Assembly (NCBI GenBank): GCA_964497495.1
Contig: CAZCCZ010000008.1
Coordinates: forward strand, 35,808 to 99,807
DNA length: 64,000 nucleotides
Direction of reading: 5' to 3'
Origin: CAXXOK01 sp964497495
Lineage (GTDB): Bacteria > Bacillota > Clostridia > Christensenellales > Aristaeellaceae
Shown: one piece after another, positions 15,517 through 23,862 of the stretch
Layout of the letters: the number at the start of each line of letters is the position of its first letter
Position numbering within the stretch: the stretch's first letter is position 1
The notes under the pieces: model-generated
What the model saw: the letters and a program-made list of their open reading frames with translations, nothing else
Told to the model about the DNA's origin: nothing
Databases searched by the model: none
Position numbers and translations under genes: made by a program

Positions 15517-16710
15517 TTATTTTGCTTCCGCCCCGGTCAGCGGGTATTCCGTCACGGGGTTCGACAGCTTCTGGCCGTTCTTTTTCAGCACGCTCAACAC
15601 GCTCTCGATGTTCTCCTGCTTGGTATACGGCGTGGGAATCAGGTCGTTGTACTTGGCGTTGGAGGAAATGCGGGACGGGATGATGAGGAACCCCTCGTTG
15701 GCGCATTGGCCGTCCTTCACGCGCAGTTTGATCTGGAACACGTAGGTGCTCATGTCGTCCGGTTTGTTGTTGCCCGTGAAGCAGAAATTGCCCAGCGAAT
15801 AGACGATGTACTTTCCGTTGTACTCCTCGATGGGGTTGATGCGGTGGCTGTGGTGGCCCACCACCAGGTCGGCCCCCGCGTCCACGGCGATCTTGGCAAT
15901 CTTCTGCTGGTTGTCCCGGGGCGCGTAGTCCTTCTCGTAACCCCAGTGGAAGCTCACCACGACCACCTCGCAGCCCTGCGCCTTCAGGGCTTTGACGTCC
16001 TGCGGCACCTTGGTGAACAGCCGGTCGTACTGGTCGAAGGTCTGGTAGGCGAGCATGCCCATCTTCACGCCCTTCAGGGTGAACACGAGCGGCTCGCTCT
16101 CGCAGAAGTAGCTGACTCCCGCGTTGAGCAGGTTCTGCTTGGTATCGGCAAGTCCTTTTTCGCCCATGTCCAGCACGTGGTTGTTTTCCAGCGATACGCA
16201 CTCCACGCCGTTTTCCGGCAGCACCGCCGCGTAAGCGGGGTCGGCGCGGAAGAGAAAATCGTTCTCCAGCTTGTCCGGGTTACGGTCGGCGGTGGTCAGC
16301 GTGCCCTCGAAATTGAGCACCGTCCAGTCGTCGTCCTCCAGAATCGCCTTATAATTCTGGAAAATAAAGTTGATATCCCCGTCGTGTTTAGCCAGTTCCT
16401 TATCGAAATAGGAGGCGCCGCCCGCCTGCACGTTTTCCCCGACGGTGAAATCCCCGCCGAACGTGAGTTTAAGCAGAATGGAGCCGTCCGCCTCGTAAAC
16501 CGGCGCGGCGCGGTCCACGGCGGTCTTCGCGTCGGATTCGGGCACCGCGGCGTCCTCATCCGGCGAAGCGGCGGAGGCGCCGCCAGCGACCTCGTTTCCT
16601 TCCGAATCGAAGATCGAGATAGACACGTCCTGGTCGTCCTCCGTAGCCAGCGCCGCGAAGGGAAGCAGCAGGCAGACGAGCAGCCAGAGCGCGATGGACT
16701 TGCGAAGCAT
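15517..16710 (-). CDS. CapA-like (PGA_cap) metallophosphoesterase-family protein, exported
   Basis: 397 residues. Signal peptide MLRKSIALWLLVCLLLPFAALA cut near ALA-TED, acidic linker (24-60), then a CapA domain: LTFGGDFTVGE (metal-binding Asp), VLNFEGTL, VSLENNHVLDMGEKG, VVVSFHWGYEKD and VGHHSHRINPIEEYNGKYIVYSLGNF. These are the metal-ligand blocks of the calcineurin-like CapA family, named for poly-gamma-glutamate capsule synthesis but broader in function. No capB/capC partner is nearby, so a polyglutamate role is not supported. A strong AAGGAGG site precedes the ATG. Confidence 0.88.
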   Translation of the reverse strand: MLRKSIALWLLVCLLLPFAALATEDDQDVSISIFDSEGNEVAGGASAASPDEDAAVPESDAKTAVDRAAPVYEADGSILLKLTFGGDFTVGENVQAGGASYFDKELAKHDGDINFIFQNYKAILEDDDWTVLNFEGTLTTADRNPDKLENDFLFRADPAYAAVLPENGVECVSLENNHVLDMGEKGLADTKQNLLNAGVSYFCESEPLVFTLKGVKMGMLAYQTFDQYDRLFTKVPQDVKALKAQGCEVVVVSFHWGYEKDYAPRDNQQKIAKIAVDAGADLVVGHHSHRINPIEEYNGKYIVYSLGNFCFTGNNKPDDMSTYVFQIKLRVKDGQCANEGFLIIPSRISSNAKYNDLIPTPYTKQENIESVLSVLKKNGQKLSNPVTEYPLTGAEAK

Positions 16711-16740
16711 GAAAAACCTCCTTACGGTCGGTGAAAACGC

Positions 16741-16765
16741 GCGGGGCGGGCTGCGCCCGCCCCGC
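16741..16765 (-). terminator. Terminator of the aminotransferase operon
   Basis: Minus strand GCGGGGCGGGC-GCA-GCCCGCCCCGC followed by GCGTTTTC. Eleven-bp GC stem between the aminotransferase stop and capA-like start. Confidence 0.75.
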
Positions 16766-16773
16766 CGAACGGG

Positions 16774-17952
16774 TTACACGCCGTTGACGAAATCGGCGAC
16801 GCGCGAAAGCGCGACGTCCAGCTTTTCCAGCGCCGTGGCGTAGCAGCAACGGATGTGCCCTTCCCCGCAGGCGCCGAACGCCGTGCCGGGTACGCAGGCC
16901 ACTTCCTTTTCCCGTAGCAGCTTCTCGCAGAACTCCTCGCTGGTCATGCCGGTTTTCCGGATGCTGGGAAACACGTAGAACGCGCCCAGCGGTTCGAAGC
17001 AGTCCAGCCCCATGGTGCGGAAGGCGTTGAGCATCAGCCTGCGGCGGTGGTCGTAGCTCTGCCGCATGGCGATCACGTCGGCGTAATCGTCCTCGCGGCC
17101 CTGCCGCAGCGCCTCCTCGGCGGCGATCTGGCTGGCCGTAGGCGCGCACATGATGGAGTACTGGTGGATTTTCACCATCACGTCCATCAGTTCCGCCGGG
17201 GCGCACACGTAGCCCACGCGCCAGCCCGTCATGGCGAAGGCCTTGCTGAAACCGTTGATGTACACCGTGCGCTCCCGCATTTCCGGCAGGGCGGCGATGC
17301 TGGTGTGCCCCTCCGGGCTGTAAGTCAGCTCGGAATAGACTTCGTCCGTCACCACGATCAGGTCGTGGCGCAGAATCACGTCCCGGAGCTTCTGGAGGGC
17401 CTCGCGGCCGATCACCGCGCCGGTGGGGTTGTTGGGGTAGGGCAGGATCACGGCCTTGGTACGGGGGGTGATCGCGCTTTCCAGTTCCTGCGCGGTCAGC
17501 ACGAAGTTGCGCGCCGCTTCCGTTTTAATGGGCACGGGCACGCCGCCGCCAAAGATCACCGAGGGGCGGTAACTGACGTAGCTGGGTTCGGGCACCAGCA
17601 CCTCGTCGCCGGGGTTAAGCAGCGCACGCATCGCCAGGTCGATGCCCTCGCTGGCGCCGATGGTGACCAGGATTTCCTCCTCGGGGCCGTAGGTAAGGCC
17701 GTAGCGCTTTTGCAGATACAGCGCGATTTCCCTGCGCAGGCTGATGCGGCCCCAGTTGCTGGTGTACTGGGTTTCCCCGTCCAACAGCCCGTTGATGGCC
17801 GCGTTGCGGATGTGGTAGGGGGTCACGAAGTCCGGTTCGCCCACGCCCAGCGATATCGCGCCGGGCATGGTTTGTACGATGTCGAAAAACTTCCGGATGC
17901 CGCTTTTCGGTACCGCGGCGATCTCCGGATTCCAATACCGGCTGTAATCCAT
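16774..17952 (-). CDS. PLP-dependent class I/II aminotransferase
   Basis: 392 residues, fold type I. Signatures: ISLGVGEPDFVTP near the N-terminus, LPYPNNPTGAVIG, DEVYSELTY, and the PLP-lysine motif NGFSKAFAMTGWRVGY; the C-terminal Arg for the substrate carboxylate is probably in GEGHIRCCYA. Resembles PatA/aspartate aminotransferase-like enzymes; substrate uncertain. Its start codon overlaps the stop of the lrp-like gene by one base (TGATG), strongly suggesting that the regulator senses the amino acid it handles. Confidence 0.92.
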   Translation of the reverse strand: MDYSRYWNPEIAAVPKSGIRKFFDIVQTMPGAISLGVGEPDFVTPYHIRNAAINGLLDGETQYTSNWGRISLRREIALYLQKRYGLTYGPEEEILVTIGASEGIDLAMRALLNPGDEVLVPEPSYVSYRPSVIFGGGVPVPIKTEAARNFVLTAQELESAITPRTKAVILPYPNNPTGAVIGREALQKLRDVILRHDLIVVTDEVYSELTYSPEGHTSIAALPEMRERTVYINGFSKAFAMTGWRVGYVCAPAELMDVMVKIHQYSIMCAPTASQIAAEEALRQGREDDYADVIAMRQSYDHRRRLMLNAFRTMGLDCFEPLGAFYVFPSIRKTGMTSEEFCEKLLREKEVACVPGTAFGACGEGHIRCCYATALEKLDVALSRVADFVNGV

Positions 17953-18443
17953 CAGGGGTTCACCGCCAGTCGCTTGTCCTGCGAGTCCCCCTCGAAGATG
18001 ACGCCGTCGCTCTTGTAGCGCTTGAGCACGAAATGCGTGGCCGTGCCGGTAACGCTGTCCAGAACGCTGAGCTTCGTGCTCACGAAATAACCCAGTTCCT
18101 TCAGCGAGTGCGCCTCCACCAGCAACAGCAGGTCGTACGCGCCGCTCATCAGGTACACGGTCTTGACCTCGTCGAAGCGGTAGATGCGCTTGGCGATGGC
18201 ATCGAAGCCCTCGTCCCGCTGCGGGGTCACCCGCACCTCGATCATGGCTTCCACGCGGTCCTTATCGGTCTTGTCCCAGTTGATGACGGGCGAATAGCGC
18301 AGGATAATGCCGCGCCGTTCCAGGTCGTCGATCGTGGCGCCCACTTCCTCGGGCGTCTTTCCCAGCATGACGGCGAGCTTTTCAAGCGGCAGGCGGCAAT
18401 CCTGCTGGAGCAGCTGCAAAAGCTCGATCTGTACGTTGGACAT
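17952..18443 (-). CDS. Lrp/AsnC-family transcriptional regulator
   Basis: 163 residues. N-terminal winged helix-turn-helix (about 1-55: LLQQDCRLPLEKLAVMLGKTPEEVGATIDDLERRGII), then an AsnC/RAM ligand-binding domain (about 65-145: EAMIEVRVTPQRDEGFDAIAKRI, VKTVYLMSGAYDLLLLVE) that forms dimers and binds amino acids. The ATG at 18441-18443 follows AAGGAG; an upstream in-frame GTG/ATG extension has no site. Coupled to the aminotransferase; starts 42 bp after fhs, so fhs-lrp-aminotransferase may be one transcript. Confidence 0.94.
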   Translation of the reverse strand: MSNVQIELLQLLQQDCRLPLEKLAVMLGKTPEEVGATIDDLERRGIILRYSPVINWDKTDKDRVEAMIEVRVTPQRDEGFDAIAKRIYRFDEVKTVYLMSGAYDLLLLVEAHSLKELGYFVSTKLSVLDSVTGTATHFVLKRYKSDGVIFEGDSQDKRLAVNP

Positions 18444-18485
18444 GATATACGCTCCTTCTGCCGCACAGGGCGGCAAGGTGATGTT

Positions 18486-20156
18486 TTAGAATAATCCGAC
18501 GATGTTCCCGTCCGCGTCCACGTCGATGGACAGCGCGGCGGGCTGTTTGGGCAGCCCCGGCATGGCGATGATGCTGCCCGCGAACGCGACCACGAACCCG
18601 GCGCCCGCGCTGAGCCGCGCGGAACGGACGGTCAGCTCGTACCCGGCGGGCGCGCCCAGCCTTGCGGGGTCGTCGCTCATGCTGTACTGTGTCTTGGCGA
18701 TGCACACGGGCAAACGCCCGTAGCCGTCTTTCTCGATGCGCGCAAGCGTCTTTTGAGCCTCGTCGGTAAACCGCACCGCGCCCGCGTGGTAAACGCGCTT
18801 GGCGACGGCCTCGATTTTCCCGGCCGGCGAAAGGTTCTCGTCGTAGGTGTAGCGCGCCTCGGGAGCGGCGTTGTGGTCGGCAGCCCAGCAGACCGCATCT
18901 GCCAAACCGATCGCCCCCTTTCCGCCCTGCGCCCAACCGTCGCAGACTTCGCAGGCCACGCCGCGCTCCGCAAGCGCGCCGCGGACGTACGCGATCTCGT
19001 CCCCGTCGTCGGCGGCGAAATGGTTGATCGCCACCACCACGGGCAGGTTCCAGACCTCGCGGAGGTTGGCCGCGTGCGAAAACAGGTTCGCCATGCCACC
19101 CTCCAGCGCCGCCCGGTTGGGGGCGGAAAGCTCGGCCTTCGCCGCACCGCCGTGGTGCTTCAGCGCCCGAAGGGTCGCTACCAGCACAACGGCGCTGGGC
19201 CACAGGCCGTTCATCCGGCACTTGATATCCAAAAACTTCTCCGCGCCCAGGTCGGCGCCGAAGCCTGCCTCCGTAACGACGTAATCCCCCATTTTTAGGG
19301 CCAGCGCCGTGGCCGCCACGCTGTTGCAGCCGTGCGCGATGTTGGCGAAGGGGCCGCCGTGCATCAGGCAGGGCGTGCCGTCCAGCGTCTGTACCAGGTT
19401 GGGGTCGAAAGCGTCCCGCAGAAGTGCCGTCATCGCGCCCGCCGCGCCCACCTGCCCGGCGGTCACGGGTTCGCCCGCGAAGGTGTAGGCCACCACGACG
19501 CGGCCCAGCCGGGCCTTCAAATCTTCCAGATCGGAGGCCAGGCAGAACACCGCCATAACCTCGCTGGCGGCGGTGATGTCGAAGCCGTCCTCCCGGGGGG
19601 TGCCGTTCTTAGCGCCGCCCAGCCCCTGCACGATCTGCCGAAGCTGGCGGTCGTTCACGTCCAGGCAGTGGCGAAAACAGATCTGCCGCGGGTCGATGCC
19701 CAGCGCGTTGCCCTGCTGCACGTGGTTGTCGATCAGGGCGCACAGCAGGTTATTGGCGGCGGTAATCGCGTGCAGGTCGCCGGTAAAATGCAGGTTGATG
19801 GTCTCCATCGGCGCGACCTGCGCGAAACCGCCGCCGGTCGCCCCGCCCTTCATACCGAACACGGGGCCGAGCGACGGCTCCCGGAGCGCCAGCACGGCCC
19901 TGCGGCCGCTGACCGTCATACCGTCGGCCAGCGCCACGGATACCGTGGTCTTTCCCTCGCCCGCGGGCGTGGGCGTCATGGCCGTGACCAACACCAGTTT
20001 GGCCCGGTTCGGGCGCGCGCGGTAGGCGCGGGCGTCCACCTTGGCGACGTATTTTCCGTACGGGGAAAGGGTGGCCGGGTCAAATCCGGCTGCCTCCGCG
20101 ATTTCCGTAATGGGCCTCAGCTTCGCCGCGCGGGCGATATCCAGATCCGTAGCCAT
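18486..20156 (-). CDS. fhs: Formate--tetrahydrofolate ligase
   Basis: 556 residues, exactly the usual length. Makes 10-formyl-THF from formate, THF and ATP for one-carbon metabolism and, in acetogens, the Wood-Ljungdahl methyl branch. P-loop region TPAGEGKTTVSVALADG, FGMKGGATGGG, and GFGADLGAEKF / CRMNGLWPSAVV blocks are all family signatures. ATG at 20154-20156; a weaker in-frame extension begins 12 codons upstream but would overlap the promoter leader and shifts away from the family's N-terminus. Downstream hairpin GCCGC-N5-GCGGC is too small to be a convincing terminator. Confidence 0.97.
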   Translation of the reverse strand: MATDLDIARAAKLRPITEIAEAAGFDPATLSPYGKYVAKVDARAYRARPNRAKLVLVTAMTPTPAGEGKTTVSVALADGMTVSGRRAVLALREPSLGPVFGMKGGATGGGFAQVAPMETINLHFTGDLHAITAANNLLCALIDNHVQQGNALGIDPRQICFRHCLDVNDRQLRQIVQGLGGAKNGTPREDGFDITAASEVMAVFCLASDLEDLKARLGRVVVAYTFAGEPVTAGQVGAAGAMTALLRDAFDPNLVQTLDGTPCLMHGGPFANIAHGCNSVAATALALKMGDYVVTEAGFGADLGAEKFLDIKCRMNGLWPSAVVLVATLRALKHHGGAAKAELSAPNRAALEGGMANLFSHAANLREVWNLPVVVAINHFAADDGDEIAYVRGALAERGVACEVCDGWAQGGKGAIGLADAVCWAADHNAAPEARYTYDENLSPAGKIEAVAKRVYHAGAVRFTDEAQKTLARIEKDGYGRLPVCIAKTQYSMSDDPARLGAPAGYELTVRSARLSAGAGFVVAFAGSIIAMPGLPKQPAALSIDVDADGNIVGLF

Positions 20157-20194
20157 TCCTGCGTTGCCTCCCGCGTTAAAATACACGTGCACAC

Positions 20195-20223
20195 AGTATA
20201 GCGCATCCCGCGGTTTTGTTCAA
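20195..20223 (-). promoter_or_regulatory. Promoter of fhs
   Basis: Minus-strand TTGAAC (20218-20223), 17-bp spacer, TATACT (20195-20200), 39 bp before the start codon. No riboswitch fits in this short leader. Confidence 0.85.
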
Positions 20224-20335
20224 GCGCAGCGAATCGGCGCGGAAAACCGCGCGCGGAAAGGGTTACGAGCCGGGGTCCGGAAGGCGGATGGCAGAGAAGA
20301 GACCGTTCCGGTGTCCCGCCCGGGAACCCCGCCGG

Positions 20336-20890
20336 TCACCGGAAAGCGGCCCCCGCCCTGTCCGAAAGACGGTAAATCAGCTCCGCCATCGCCTCGCACG
20401 GCCTGTCGAAGCCCGCTTCGATCCATCTCTGGATCACGCTCATACTGCCGAAAATCAGGTAGTCGTACACGTAGTCCGCCACCGGCTCCGCGCACGAAAG
20501 CGGCAGGCTCTGCCGAAGCTTCTGAAACGCCGCTTCCACGAACGCGGACTGGAAGGGTATGCCTTCCTGCCGGCAAAGCAGCGCGCGGAAACTCTCCGCG
20601 TTGTCCTTAATGTAAAGAAGCAGTTCCGTCACGTACCGCACGCTCACGGGGTCGGTGCCGATTTTCTCCAGGTGCGCCCGCGCCTGGGCCAGCAGCTCGC
20701 CCTCGATTTCGCTGAACAGGGCGTACGGATCGGCGTAATACAGGTAAAAAGTGGAACGGTTCACATCCGCGTTCTGGCAGATTTCCTTGATGGAGATTTT
20801 TCCGATGGGCCGGTCCCGCATGAGTTCCAGCAAGCTGTCCCGCAGGAGCTGCCTGGTCATCTTTACCCGGCGGTTTTCCTTTTGCGTCAC
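20336..20890 (-). CDS. TetR/AcrR-family transcriptional regulator
   Basis: 184 residues. N-terminal HTH (about 10-58): MTRQLLRDSLLELMRDRPIG then ISIKEICQNADVNRSTFYLYYADPYAL, the TetR signature. The C-terminal ligand domain has the LLYIKDNAESFRALLC pattern of the DhaS/TetR_C_7-like group. Divergent from the twin SDR operon, with a 16-bp palindrome over the operon's putative -10, so it most likely represses that operon and responds to its substrate. Confidence 0.93.
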   Translation of the reverse strand: MTQKENRRVKMTRQLLRDSLLELMRDRPIGKISIKEICQNADVNRSTFYLYYADPYALFSEIEGELLAQARAHLEKIGTDPVSVRYVTELLLYIKDNAESFRALLCRQEGIPFQSAFVEAAFQKLRQSLPLSCAEPVADYVYDYLIFGSMSVIQRWIEAGFDRPCEAMAELIYRLSDRAGAAFR

Positions 20891-21026
20891 GGCGGTATCC
20901 CCCTTTTTCAGTCGTGGAGTAAACGATAATTTACAATGATGATGCCGCTAATCGGACAAATCTGATCAAAATGTCGATTCCACAACGTTCCGTATCCAAC
21001 TGCCGGTTGAATTTGCAACACGGTGT

Positions 21027-21042
21027 CGGTATTATAATACCG
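21027..21042. promoter_or_regulatory. Perfect 16-bp palindrome, candidate TetR operator
   Basis: CGGTATTATAATACCG is perfectly self-complementary and contains TATAAT (21034-21039 region), the best -10 match before the SDR operon. No clear -35 at 17 bp. A homodimeric TetR protein is encoded next door, 136 bp away. Confidence 0.65.
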
Positions 21043-21100
21043 TGGGGAAGACCCCGTCAACCCTGCCAAAAATGATCGGGAAAGGATCGAGCCCTGTTCT

Positions 21101-22114
21101 ATGAAGATTTTTATCGTCGGCGGCACCGGGCTGCTGGGCAGCGCCGCGGCCGCGGAACTGATCGAGAGAGGCCACGAGGTGACCTCCGTCGCGCTGCCCC
21201 CGCTTCCGGCGGGTGCGGTACTGCCGGAAAAGATGCGCATCGAGTTTGGCAACTATCTGGAGATGAGCGACGAGGCGCTTCTGACGCGCCTGTCCGGCTG
21301 CGAAGGCTTCGTGTTCGCCGCCGGCGTGGACGAGCGGGTGGAAGGCGCGCCGCCCATCTACGAGCTGTACCGGAAATACAATATCGACCCCGTCCGCCGT
21401 TTGCTGGGCCTTGCCAGGAAGGCGGGCGTAAAGCACGCGGTCGTGCTGGGTTCCTATTTCGCCTATTTTGAGAAGCTTTGGCCGGAACGGGAACTGGCCC
21501 GTTGGCACCCCTACGTGCGCAGCCGCCGGGATCAGGAACTGGTCGCGCTTTCCTTCGCGGACGACGCCTTCGACGTGGCCGTGCTGGAACTGCCCTACAT
21601 CTTCGGCGCGCAGCCGGGGCGCAAACCCGTATGGACGATTCTGGTGGAAATGATCCGCGGTATGAAGGGCGTCACGCTCTACCCGCGGGGCGGCACCGCC
21701 ATGGTGACCGTACGCCAGGTGGCCCAGGCGGCGGCGGGCGCGCTGGAAAAGAACCGGGGCGGCAACGCCTGGCCCATCGGGTATTACAATATGACGTGGA
21801 AGCAGATGCTGAAGATCGTCCACAGGCATATGGGGCTTCCCAACCGGAAAACCGTCACCATCCCGGACTGGATGTTCACGCTCTACGGCCGGAAGCTGCT
21901 TATGGAGCAGAAGGCGAAGAACGTCGAAGGCGGACTGTACTTGCCGAAACTTTCCGACCTGCAGTGCCGGGAACTGTTCATCGACAAATCGCTGGGCTGC
22001 GAGCCCCTGGGCGTGACCCCGGACGACATCGACGCCGCCATCGGGGAATCCATCCGCCTCAGCGTGGCTGTGCTCGACCGCCGGACGGACGCGCTGGGCA
22101 TGAGGGGCGAGTAA
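21101..22114 (+). CDS. NAD(P)-dependent epimerase/dehydratase-like SDR (first of pair)
   Basis: 337 residues, extended short-chain dehydrogenase/reductase. Rossmann motif IFIVGGTGLLGSAAAAELIERGHEV at the N-terminus (GxxGxxG). The active-site Tyr-x-x-x-Lys is not obvious: the expected region reads GSYFAYFEKLWPERELARWHPY and then RSRRDQE, so an unusual catalytic centre is possible. Substrate unknown. The ATG lacks a close Shine-Dalgarno (GGAAAGGA is about 15 nt upstream). Stop is separated from the next start by one base. Confidence 0.85.
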   Translation: MKIFIVGGTGLLGSAAAAELIERGHEVTSVALPPLPAGAVLPEKMRIEFGNYLEMSDEALLTRLSGCEGFVFAAGVDERVEGAPPIYELYRKYNIDPVRRLLGLARKAGVKHAVVLGSYFAYFEKLWPERELARWHPYVRSRRDQELVALSFADDAFDVAVLELPYIFGAQPGRKPVWTILVEMIRGMKGVTLYPRGGTAMVTVRQVAQAAAGALEKNRGGNAWPIGYYNMTWKQMLKIVHRHMGLPNRKTVTIPDWMFTLYGRKLLMEQKAKNVEGGLYLPKLSDLQCRELFIDKSLGCEPLGVTPDDIDAAIGESIRLSVAVLDRRTDALGMRGE

Positions 22115-22115
22115 C

Positions 22116-23639
22116 GTGAAGAAGCCGAAAATACTCCTGACGGGCGCAACCGGCGGCATGGGCCGGGCGGTGCTCCGGGAACTGGTGGCGGATCTGGGCG
22201 AGCAGGACGTGGTGATTTTGGCACAGGGCACGCCGCGGGACCGGAAACGGCTCAAACCGTACCGTAACCTGCCCGGCCTGACGATCGTCTGGGGCGACCT
22301 GACGAACTACGCGGACGTCCTTCCGTGCGTCAAGGGCGCGGATATCATCCTGCACGTGGCGGCGCTGGTGTCCCCCGCGGCGGACGACCGGCCCGCGCTG
22401 GCCATGAAGATCAACTACGGCGGAATGCGCAACCTTCTTGCCGCCGTGAAGGAGCAGGGGCTCGAACATTCCGTGCGCTTCGTCTCCATCGGCACCGTCG
22501 CCGAAACGGGCGACCGGACGCCTCCCCTTCACTGGGGCCGGGTGGGCGACCCGGTGAAGCCCAGCCTGTTCGACTACTACGCCGTGTCGAAGGTGGCGGC
22601 GGAGCGGCTGCTGATCGAATCGGGGCTAGCTTACTGGGTAAGTCTGCGCCAGACGGGCATCATGGGGCCCGCCATGAGCCGTATCCGGGACGCGATCATT
22701 TTTCACAACGGCCTGAACAACGTACTGGAATACGTATCCGACCGGGACAGCGGCGCGATGCTGGGCAACCTGTGCCGCCTGCACCGGAACGGCGCGCTGC
22801 CGGACGCCTTCTGGGGGCACGTGTACAACGTGGGCGGCGGCGAAAGCTGCCGCGCGGACACGCTGACTCTGTTCCGGACAATTTACGGGGCGCTGGGCTT
22901 CAAAGACCTGCGCTACGTCGTAGACCCCAAATGGTTCGCCACCCGCAATTTCCACGGCCAGTACTATCTGGACTCGGACAGGCTGGAGCGCTACCTGCAT
23001 TTCCGGCGGGACGGCATGGCGTATTTCTACGACGAGTTCTTGAAAAGCCTCGGGCCGGCCGCGGCGATCGTCCGCCTGCTGTGCCGTCTGCCCGGCGGCC
23101 AGCGGCTGGCGGGCGGCCTGGTGAAGGGCGTGTTCCGAAAGGCGGCCCGCGCGGAGAGAGGCACGGAACGCTTCATCCGGGAAAACCGGGAGGCGCAGAT
23201 CGACGCGTGCTGGGGCAGCCGGCGCAATTGGGACGCGATTCCCGCCGACATTAACGCCTGCCGCCGCTTTACGGACTGGAACAGCGTGGTGTCGATCGAC
23301 CACGGCTACGACGAAACGAAGCCGCAAAGCGATCTGGAACTTGCGGACGTGCAGCGCGCGGCGCTGTTCCGTGGCGGCCGATGCCTGAGCGCGGCCATGG
23401 CGAAGGGCGACTGGGCGGGCAAACTGCAATTCCGCTGCGCCTTCGGCCACGAATTTGCAGCCAGCCCTCGGCTGGTGCTGGAAGGCGGCCACTGGTGCCC
23501 CCAGTGCGAGCGGGAAAGCTGGAACTACGCGGCGCGCGCCCGGGTGGACCGGTTCTTCGCCCAGGTATGGAGCCCGCTGCACGCACCGGGCGAACCGCAA
23601 TGGGCGTGCCCCAAGGCCGTTACGGAACTGGACGTATGA
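22116..23639 (+). CDS. NAD(P)-dependent SDR with C-terminal zinc-ribbon-like tail
   Basis: 507 residues. Residues 1-310 form an extended SDR: ILLTGATGGMGRAVL nucleotide motif, VHVAALVSP-type strand (ILHVAALVSPAADD), and a good YxxxK site FDYYAVSKVAAERLL near residue 150. The remaining ~190 residues are not SDR and end with CAFGHEF...HWCPQCERESWNY (about 447-473), a Cys/His set that looks like a zinc ribbon. GTG start at 22116 with AGGGGCGAG upstream. Co-transcribed with the preceding SDR and facing the TetR gene. Not assignable to a known pathway. Confidence 0.82.
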   Translation: MKKPKILLTGATGGMGRAVLRELVADLGEQDVVILAQGTPRDRKRLKPYRNLPGLTIVWGDLTNYADVLPCVKGADIILHVAALVSPAADDRPALAMKINYGGMRNLLAAVKEQGLEHSVRFVSIGTVAETGDRTPPLHWGRVGDPVKPSLFDYYAVSKVAAERLLIESGLAYWVSLRQTGIMGPAMSRIRDAIIFHNGLNNVLEYVSDRDSGAMLGNLCRLHRNGALPDAFWGHVYNVGGGESCRADTLTLFRTIYGALGFKDLRYVVDPKWFATRNFHGQYYLDSDRLERYLHFRRDGMAYFYDEFLKSLGPAAAIVRLLCRLPGGQRLAGGLVKGVFRKAARAERGTERFIRENREAQIDACWGSRRNWDAIPADINACRRFTDWNSVVSIDHGYDETKPQSDLELADVQRAALFRGGRCLSAAMAKGDWAGKLQFRCAFGHEFAASPRLVLEGGHWCPQCERESWNYAARARVDRFFAQVWSPLHAPGEPQWACPKAVTELDV

Positions 23640-23656
23640 AAAGAGCGTTATCGGGG

Positions 23657-23693
23657 AGCGCCGCGTTTCGCAGGGAACGCGGCGCTTCTTTCC
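23657..23693 (+). terminator. Terminator of the twin-SDR operon
   Basis: AGCGCCGCGTT-N8-AACGCGGCGCT followed by TCTTTCC; 11-bp GC-rich stem 17 bp after the stop. Confidence 0.88.
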
Positions 23694-23862
23694 GTCCCGG
23701 GGCGGGTCCGCATCCGTAAAAAGCACGCCAGCGCTTACTTTTTAGACTTTCTTAATACTGTCAAGATAAAAGCAACATACATTTCATGTAAACTGCTGTT
23801 GAGTATCGATTCTATCTTATGGGAAACGATCGTATGCAATGATACAGGAAAGGACCGTCCCG

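Noticed and set aside
15517..16710. Poly-gamma-glutamate capsule locus
   Set aside because: Only a CapA-like protein is present; no capB/capC/capD (pgs) neighbours.
20157..20195. Tetrahydrofolate riboswitch before fhs
   Set aside because: The transcribed leader is under 40 nt, too short for any known THF riboswitch.
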